Translations under genes and position numbers: made by a program | Notes under the pieces: model-generated | Seen by the model: the letters and a program-made list of their open reading frames with translations, nothing else | The model's database searches: none | Told to the model about the DNA's origin: nothing | Shown: positions 57,440-64,000 of the stretch, one piece after another | How positions within the stretch are numbered: the first letter of the stretch is position 1 | Layout of the letters: every line of letters starts with the position of its first letter | Origin: Prorocentrum cordatum | Lineage: Eukaryota > Sar > Dinophyceae > Prorocentrales > Prorocentraceae | Reading direction: 5' to 3' | Assembly: GCA_963575745.1 (NCBI GenBank) | Contig: CAUYUJ010014260.1 | Coordinates: forward strand, 578,976 to 642,975 | DNA length: 64,000 nucleotides

Positions 57440-57730
57440 GAGGATAGGAGGAGGAGGGGGGGACGAGGGGGGGGAGAGGACAGAGAGAGTGGGGGGGGGA
57501 GGGGGAGAGAGAGGACAGGGGGGGGGACAGGAGAGAGGGGGGGGGAACAGGAGAGAGGGGAAGGGGGGGGGACAGGACAGGAGAGAGGGGGGGGAGAGGG
57601 GGGGGGGACAGGAGAGGGGGGGGGGGTAACAGGAGAGAGAGGGGGGGGAGGGAAAAGAGAGAGGGGGGGGGGACAGGAGATAGAGGAAGGGGGACAGGAG
57701 ACAGGAGGGGAGGTGGGGAAGGGGGGCCGG
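57440..57730. repeat. Dense poly-G repeat (GGGGGGACAGGAGAGA)
   Basis: More than a dozen G runs of 6-10 bases separated by ACAGGAGAGA-type words over 290 bp. It has strong G-quadruplex potential. Confidence 0.9.
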
Positions 57731-57732
57731 GA

Positions 57733-58045
57733 TCATCACCATCACCATCACCATCACCATCGTCACATCATCATCATCATGATCATCAGGATCATCATGA
57801 TCATCATGATAATCAGACCATCATCAACATCATCATCATCATCTGCAGCATCATCATCAGCAGCGCCGGTATCATCATCATCGTCATCATCAGCAGCATC
57901 ATCATCAGCAGCATCATCATCAGCATCATCCTCATCATCACCATCATCATCATCTTCATCATGATCATCAGCAACATCATCAGAATCAACAGCAACAACA
58001 GAATCAGCATCATCATCAGCATCATCATCATCATCAGGAGCGTCC
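57733..58045. repeat. (ATC)n trinucleotide tract
   Basis: CATCAC, ATCATC and CAGCAT units over about 310 bp. It is the same class as the (GAT)n tract at 26 kb, in the opposite orientation. Confidence 0.95.
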
Positions 58046-58049
58046 CGGA

Positions 58050-58225
58050 TCGGCGGCACTGGCAGGAAGCCACTACAATATAATATGTCGGATGGCCGCG
58101 CGGATTTCTTGGATCGGTGCTGGGATATCCTGGCGCGCGGAGGGCCAGCGCCGCCATGAAGGCCTAGCGCCGATCCGGAAAATCCACGCGGACCTACGAA
58201 CTCGCATGCTTCTGCAAGCCTTCCT
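58050..58225. mobile_element. Relative of the 200-bp foldback element
   Basis: Arms around GGCCGCGCGGATTTCTTGGATC and GATCCGGAAAATCCACGCGG pair with one another and match the arms of 40293-40492. The centre GGCGCGCGGAGGGCCAGCGC also corresponds. The outer ends are more diverged. Confidence 0.65.
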
Positions 58226-58229
58226 TCGA

Positions 58230-58800
58230 CCTCATGACCCCTGCCCTCGACGGAGACACCGTGGCCTGAAAGGCGCTCCGAGCCCCCGAGCAACACCGAA
58301 GGTCTGCTAGGCGCCACGCCAGGGCGGTGAGGTCCTCGTCCAACCTGGCGTAGTGGCCGAAGCAACGGTTGTGGGCGCCAGCGCCGTCGGCACGGCCTCC
58401 AGATCTTAAGCATGGACCGACCGATCTGGCATTCCTATAGGCCTACCACGAAATTCCCTTAGAACCGAAGAAATTCGAATAACAAAACCAGCGCTCTGAG
58501 AACATGGCGACGATCTATTAGAACAATACGGTCTCAGGCAGAGATGTTCAAAGAACACTTCGCGCAAACCACAAAAGGGTTCTTAGAACGTTCTCTGGTG
58601 GGCCTATAGGCAAGCCAGGACGTCTCGTCTCTGTTTGAAGACCAGGGCGCGCGGAGTGCGGTGGCGCGGATCTATCCCGTGAGACACGAAATGCGGATAG
58701 TGTCGTGCAAAATTCCGATGCCCTCGAAGGGGCTCTCCTCCCTGGCAGAGCCGGGGGAGAGAGGCGGAACCGGGGCCTCCTCCTCCCCCTCCTCCACCTA
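58230..58800. other. Unassigned stretch
   Basis: Mixed sequence, partly AT-richer at 58430-58600. No gene is recognised. Confidence 0.3.
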
Positions 58801-58814
58801 ACTCCACCTCCAGA

Positions 58815-58862
58815 CTCCTCCTCCTCCTCCTCCTCCTCCTCCTCCTTCTCCTCCTCCTCCGC
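58815..58862. repeat. (TCC)n microsatellite
   Basis: Short TCC run. Confidence 0.9.
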
Positions 58863-58919
58863 GCTCGCGCCTCCGCAGCTGTCCTGGTCTCCCCGCGTGG
58901 GAGCAGCCGTGGATGGACC

Positions 58920-59140
58920 TCATGTGGGCCCATCAGGCCAGGCTTTGAGGCCTGGCGGTGGCTTACCTTGGGTAAGCTTCTGGAGAGCTTTGGTGCCCCC
59001 TTCTGTGGGTGGTGCACAGGGCTCTCTGAATTTCTTGGCCGCACGGATGGTCCAGGCTCCGCATCGGGAGCACCAAATGACACCATTCAATTTCTTGATG
59101 AACGGCCCGTGGGACGGGTGAAAACGGTTTTGCGGTCCTG
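58920..59140 (-). pseudogene. Zinc-ribbon-like protein fragment, probably from a LINE ORF
   Basis: A minus-strand frame without an ATG reads FHPSHGPFIKKLNGVIWCSR, then CGAWTIRAAKKFREPC, GGTKALQKLTQGKPPPGL and a stop at 58920. A CxxC pair after a short hydrophobic strand, a later PC, and a GTxAL..L..GxxP tail are features I recall from a zinc-binding segment common in predicted dinoflagellate retrotransposon proteins. A possible acceptor (CTCCCCAG) precedes it at about 59138. The naming is from memory. Confidence 0.5.
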
Positions 59141-59344
59141 GGGAGACGCAGGGGGTCTTAAGCCACCTGGGAGTTCCCTTGATTTCCTCCTCCTCCTCCT
59201 CCTCCTCTTCCTCCTCCTTCTCCTCTATTCCTTCTCCTCAGGAGTAACCCCTCCCTGTCGCACACTGAAGCCGGTCGAAAGGGCAGGCCAGGCGTTTCGC
59301 CTGAGAGTTCATCATAACGTATGCTCCTGAAGCTTGACATTTGT

Positions 59345-59775
59345 CACAGTTTCATGGATGGAGGGGGGGCTGTTCTCAAATGTGGCTCTCGCCCTAGCTC
59401 CGCCAACATTCATCTTCAACATTGACAAGAGCTGCACAGATGAAGGGCGGTCCGTTTCCAAGTTGTGCTCTCGCCCAAGCGCAGCGCACATGTGTTCTAA
59501 ACATTTGCAAGAGCGGATGGAGGGCGGTTTCTTTTCAAACTGTGGCTCTCAACTTAGCGCCGCGCAGATTCGTCTGAGCAGTTCGCACGAATGTCACGGA
59601 TGGAGGGCGGTTCCTTTTCAATATGTGGCTCTCGCCTGAGCGCCGCGAACACTCGTCGCAAACGATTGCAAGAGCTTCGCGGATGGAAGGGCAATTCTTT
59701 TTCAAAATGTTGATATCACCGTAGCGCCGTGCACATTCGTCGTAAAAGTTTGCACCATATTCACGAATTCGCACG
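59345..59775 (+). repeat. Tandem repeat, about 80-85-bp unit, five copies
   Basis: Units share CGGATGGAGGGCGGTT, CCTTTTCAA, TGTGGCTCTCGCC, AGCGCCGCGCACATTCGTC and GCAAGAGC. Copies start near 59355, 59438, 59516, 59598 and 59682. Confidence 0.85.
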
Positions 59776-59779
59776 GTCA

Positions 59780-60090
59780 ACGTCCCAATAATAATGTTTT
59801 GGCGCTACGTATGTCGGAAGGTCAGAGCGCAACAGTCACGTGGACTCGCGGCGCTGAACTCCCAGGGAATGTTGTTCTGGCACGGATCAGGATCGTCAAG
59901 AAATAACAATAACGGTGACTCGCGGCGTTGACGACCCACAAATGGCGTTCTGGCACACTTCTGGAGTTTCAATCGGTTTTCTTCCAACGGGGAATTTCAC
60001 TCAGGTCAGTGAAAATGAGCCCGTGCAGGAGCCTATGGAAAGGGAACTTGGAGGGAGGCTTCATTGAAACCTCAATGATGGATCTTGGGT
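59780..60090. other. Unassigned stretch
   Basis: It contains two similar words, GTGACTCGCGGCG (59912) and GTGGACTCGCGGCGCTGA (59839), and TTCTGGCAC twice. No gene is recognised. Confidence 0.3.
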
Positions 60091-60094
60091 TTAC

Positions 60095-60280
60095 ACTGGT
60101 CCTCCTCCTCCTCCTGCTCCTCCTCCTTCTCCTCCTCCTCCTCCTGCTCCTCCTCCGGACTCTTCCTCTAGACTCTTCCTCCTTCTCCCCCGCCCCCTCC
60201 TCCTGACTCCACCTCCATACTCCTACTCCTCCATCTCCTCCTCCTCCTCCTCCTCCTCCTCCTCCTCCTCCTGTCCCTTT
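60095..60280. repeat. (TCC)n-rich tract
   Basis: TCC runs with CTG and GAC interruptions, in two main blocks (60098-60155 and 60230-60270). Confidence 0.9.
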
Positions 60281-60299
60281 TTCTGGCGTCCTTTTGTCT

Positions 60300-62300
60300 T
60301 GTCCTCCGCCCGCCTCTGACGCTGCTCCTCCATTCCTGGCCCCAGGGCGTCCACCACCACCATCTCCATCTTCCACCGTCGGGGCTCCGGAGACCCCGGC
60401 CCCATCCCTGCCCTGGATGCTGGGACTGGGGCTTCCGTCGCTGGCATGCCTGAGAGCGGGGCGGTGGCGAGGCCTGGGGGGGGGGGGGGAACTTGGAGGA
60501 CGGGGGCGGAGAGGCGGGAGAGAGGGTGGACAAGGCGGGAGACCATGGAGAACAGGACGTGGGCAGAGCTGGGGAGCTGGAGGGGGCGTGGTGGAGCCCC
60601 TGCGTCCTGCAGCCGCCTCCGCGCCCCGGGACACCAGCCACGCGCAGGTGTCGCCTCGGCCCCGCTCGGGGAGGGCGGGCGGGCACGATCGCACCGCGCA
60701 GTCTGCGCACCGGGCCCCTCTGGCCTCTCCGGGAGGCTTCAGAGGATGCCCCAGGGGCCCCCCCGGGAGGCCCCTGGAAGTGCTGGCAAGCCGCAGGCGG
60801 ACCCAGGAGGCCCAAGAAGAGCCCCGGGGGGGGGCCCACCCAGACGAACACAGGACGCTGCGGGAGGGCCGCCCAGGAAGCCACAGGAGGCCACAGGAGA
60901 CGCCAGGAGGGCCCACCTGGCTCCCTGAGTCGATCTGGCGCGCGGATCTTCAGGCGTCTCCCTTGCATGGGTATCAGCTCGCCGACGTTGCCACAAGAGC
61001 GACGCCGAGGATCAATCGGGGATCAGCGATGCCGAGGATCAGCGGCTCTCAGACGCTTCCAGTTCCTGCTCTGCTTCCGAAGCAAGGGCTGCTGCGATCG
61101 CGGCGGTCTCTCGTGCACCTAGTGCCAGGAAGTAGGTGGCTACTGTTCGATTGCGCTCGCCGAAGGAGACGAAGATAAGCAGGATGGGGAGGTAGAAGAA
61201 GAGTAGCAGAGGATTCCGGAACAGTTGCAACAGCAGCATCAGCAGAGGCGAAATCAGGTGGAGGGGGGAGAAGAAGTCTCGCGAGGAGGAAGAGGATGAA
61301 GAAGATGAGGAACAATAGCAACACACTTTCAACAATAACAATCAACAGACTATGACTCATCATAAGAAGACTAGTCATAATAATACAATAGAAATCCACC
61401 GGCCCCCTCCGGGGGCGCAAGGCTGCGAAGGTGTGTGCGGTCTGCTGTCATGTGTATGTGATGTCATTTGTTGTTGGCCTTTTGTCTCTCGAGAGACCCC
61501 AGGAAGCGTCAATGAGGACTCCGACCCAAAACCCAAGCACGGTGGCGGGATGAACCGACGGATATTTGATAGCTGGCATGCGCGCTGCGTCACGACTTTC
61601 GATGCTGCCCACCACTTCGTCAAATTCCCAGGGAGCGGCCGGTGATGCGCCGCCGGCGTCCTCGATAACATGAATAGCAACAGTAAGAAACAACACTAGT
61701 AATAACACTAGCACTTATGATACACAGAACAATATTCACGATACTCTAAATTTAAGGATCGTAGTCGTACTAATACTTCTAATGATAACAACTATACTAA
61801 ATCACTACTGTAAGAGAAACAGAAAATACTACTAGCAGTTCGACGAGTAAACGACAAGAGGGGGGCGGAGGAGGGGGAGGAGGAAGAGGAGGCGGGGGGG
61901 GAGGAGGAAGACGAGCAGGAGAAGCCGAGCGTAGCAGAACAGAGAGGTGTCCAACGGACTGAGCAAGCGACAACGACAAGCACATACGACCAGAGCGCCG
62001 TGTCGCCACGACTGCAGAACGGATATCATTACGATAGGTGAAGCTGGGCATCATGCGGAGCGCGTGGTAGGTTTGAACTGCGATGGCGACCTCTTCGACG
62101 ACGGTAATCGTCGGTGCAAGGACACCCCAGCGCTGAGAGTACACAGAGGCGCGAGGTCACGACCGAGGACAGAAGAGGGGGCCCAACTCAGCTGCGGGCA
62201 GTTGGCATAACAGCACTGGCGATCGAGCTAATCATACAGCCCAAAACTGCAAGCCATGCGACCGCCTTTTCATGAAGATCTGCAGGATTATCCCCATCAG
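60300..62300. other. Unassigned region
   Basis: No supported gene. A minus frame ending at 61039 reads SFGERNRTVATYFLALGARE, then TAAIAAALASEAEQELEASE, after a hydrophobic stretch. It could be an exon end but has no recognised family. The 61320-61840 part is AT-richer. Confidence 0.3.
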
Positions 62301-62314
62301 CAGGGTCAGGGGTG

Positions 62315-62412
62315 TGAGGAGGAGGAGGAGGAGGAGGAGGAGGAGGAGGAGGAGGAGGAGGAGGAGGAGAAGAAGGAGGAGAAGAAGGAGGAGGAGGAGG
62401 AGGAGCACGGGG
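62315..62412. repeat. (GGA)n microsatellite
   Basis: GGA run with GAAGAA interruptions. Confidence 0.95.
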
Positions 62413-62777
62413 ACGAGGAGGAGGAAGAGGGAGAAGGAGGGAGGGGGGAGACCGAAGAAGGAGAACTGGGAGGAATGTGCGAGAGGGGAGAGACAGGAGG
62501 AGGAATGGGGAGAAGGACGAGGACGGTGGGGTGTGGGGCAAAGAGGGGGGGGGGCATGGCGGAGGTGTGACAAGGGTGGGGAGGCGGGGAACGTGGCGGG
62601 AAGACGGGGGGCATCGTCGGTCGAACCCGTGGCGTGGCCACGTCCTGCCGACGGGCGCCGCTGGCTGGGGGCCGCGCGCAGGTCGAAGCAGACGGGGAAC
62701 GGCCGTCCCGAAGAGCGCGCCTCGGGAGCTTCCGCACGCGCCCCTCATCCCTTTGCCGTCGGGTCAACCAGTAGTAT

Positions 62778-62990
62778 ATCGACGGCGAGCGATGAGGGGG
62801 AGTTACAGGGAGAAGGCCTTCTCAGAAGGTGGCGGGAATTCACAGAAACCCTGGCGCCTTCCGAGAGCTTGCCTGCGTCTTCGGGGGAGGAGCAGAACAC
62901 TTCTTGAAAGGCTGGCAGACTTCCGAGCCTTCTGAGAAGGCCTTCTCCGTCTCACTTTCCCCCCCGCTCGCCGTCGGGTATAACACATAG
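62778..62990. mobile_element. Foldback element with possible 9-bp flanking repeat
   Basis: The arms contain CGACGGCGAGC and GGGAGAAGGCCTTCTCAGAAGG on the left, and CCTTCTGAGAAGGCCTTCTCC and GCTCGCCGTCG on the right, around a loop of about 95 bp. CAGTAGTAT occurs at both outer sides (62769-62777 and 62991-62999). The flanking similarity also extends to CCGTCGGGT, so the target-site duplication reading is uncertain. Confidence 0.65.
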
Positions 62991-63004
62991 CAGTAGTATT
63001 ACTC

Positions 63005-63860
63005 ACTTCACTTTTTCTTATCGCCGCCCCTTATCGCCGAGAAGCATTATGTGACCTGGGCGCCCTGCAGTTTCAGAACTATGGGCGCAGACTCGTCAGA
63101 ATTTGCTGGTATGTCGATTGCTGGAGAAAAGTAATGGCCGTCGGGGGTTAATGATGTGTTCGCATCTCTCCTCGCCTTCCAAAATATTCCGGACATGTGA
63201 TGCGCCGTTCGCACATTATCAAAAGCGCTCGGACAGTTTCAGAGGCCATCATAAACCCACCACATTACTCCATCGATTGGGATCGATGGGATCGATTGTA
63301 TCGCTTACACCATGGAACCGGACCCCATCCGCAGAGAAGAAGAGTCGCCCTCGGCGGTGCGTGATCGAATCGACATCGGCACGAATAATCGACATCGACA
63401 TCGTAGGAGGCACCACTCCTTGCACCCGCTGGGCCAGTCCAATGTACCGCTCTCCTTGCTCTCCCCACCTCTCTCGTCCCCTTCGGGGGGAAGGGGAACG
63501 TCGGGGTGGAATATGAGATTGGTGGGCGGAGTCAGATTGCCCGTGCAAGTCCTGTACAAGACGAGGACGGACAACCAAAGAGGAAAGGGAGCGCGGCTTC
63601 GAACAGCATGGGCAGGAGGTGAGGAGGAGGGGGGTGAGGGCGAGGATTTCGAGAAAGAGAAGATGGAAAGATGGACGAACCTCCTTCGCCAAGTCCAGCT
63701 GTGTCCACACGTTCGGCTGCAGCTCCAAGAACTGCAGGAGGCCTCGTACGCCCATCGGTCCCTGCCCGCCGGATGGGGGGATGGGGGATAGGGAGAAACG
63801 ATGGGGAGGGACGGCAGGGTCTGAGTAGGGAGAGGGGGAGAGGTGTTGTAGGAACGAGAT
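63005..63860. other. Unassigned stretch
   Basis: Mixed sequence with ATCGAT words at 63270-63300 and CGACATCG words at 63370-63405. No gene is recognised. Confidence 0.3.
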
Positions 63861-63864
63861 GGAA

Positions 63865-64000
63865 GGGGGGAGAAGAGGAAGAGGAGGAGGCGGAGGCGGA
63901 GGAGGAGGAGGCGGAGAAGGAGGCGGAGTAGGAGGAGGAGGAGGAGGAGGAGGAGGAGGAGGAGGAGAGGGAGGAGGAGGAGGAGGAGAGGGAGGAGGAG
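63865..64000. repeat. (GGA)n tract running off the window end
   Basis: GGA repeats with GGC variants continue to the last base, so the right boundary is outside the window. Confidence 0.95.

Noticed and set aside
1-64000. tRNA, rRNA, snRNA genes or a CRISPR array
   Set aside because: I saw no convincing cloverleaf, rRNA segment or direct-repeat/spacer array. The tandem repeats here have no unique spacers. A structured-RNA search would be needed to exclude small RNAs.

Overview
The window looks like nuclear DNA from a dinoflagellate. It is GC-rich and repeat-dominated, with little coding DNA. The best evidence for the lineage is four minus-strand matches to the 3' part of the dinoflagellate spliced leader (near 1511, 13265, 21068 and 39191), together with decayed non-LTR retrotransposons of kinds I associate with dinoflagellates. 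A large, gene-poor, high-GC genome such as Prorocentrum would fit, but I cannot fix the genus from sequence alone.

Only one convincing host gene is visible. It is a two-exon, minus-strand GT8-family glycosyltransferase (37064-39110) resembling glucoside xylosyltransferase (GXYLT), with an intron of about 0.9 kb made largely of dispersed repeat. A diverged spliced-leader relic lies about 80 nt upstream of its ATG in the same orientation, as expected for a gene that once re-entered the genome as a trans-spliced mRNA. The other recognisable coding DNA is retroelement debris: an APE-type endonuclease piece (11.4-12.0 kb, minus), two copies of a reverse-transcriptase piece (6.6-7.3 and 9.7-10.5 kb, minus) carried on a 3.27-kb tandem duplication, a second kind of RT element with a possible restriction-like nuclease end (29.9-32.2 kb, plus), a zinc-ribbon piece (59 kb, minus), and a frameshifted coiled-coil reading frame (16.5-19.4 kb, minus).

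Layout: 0-4.1 kb unassigned DNA and minisatellites; 4.1-10.7 kb the 3.27-kb tandem duplication; 10.7-13 kb endonuclease end of the LINE; 13-15.4 kb inverted repeats, a CAAGA-type array and a small TIR element; 15.4-20.5 kb coiled-coil pseudogene between short direct repeats; 21-22.8 kb a purine tract that switches to a pyrimidine tract; 24.6-26.8 kb satellite A, a (GAT)n tract and a conserved end module; 28-32 kb RT element 2; 32.9-36.9 kb duplicated composite repeats and satellite B; 37-39.2 kb the GT8 gene; 39.6-43.5 kb minisatellites with a 200-bp foldback element inserted in one; 45.2-48.5 kb about 33 copies of a 101/102-bp satellite open in all three forward frames; 48.7-49.4 kb (CATA)n; 52.2-53.4 kb satellite C with the same end module as A; 55-64 kb microsatellites, G-rich tracts, foldback elements and LINE debris.

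Many of the longest open frames here, including one of 1018 codons, are products of tandem repeats and should not be annotated as genes. All calls come from reading the sequence and remembered family features. No database search was run.
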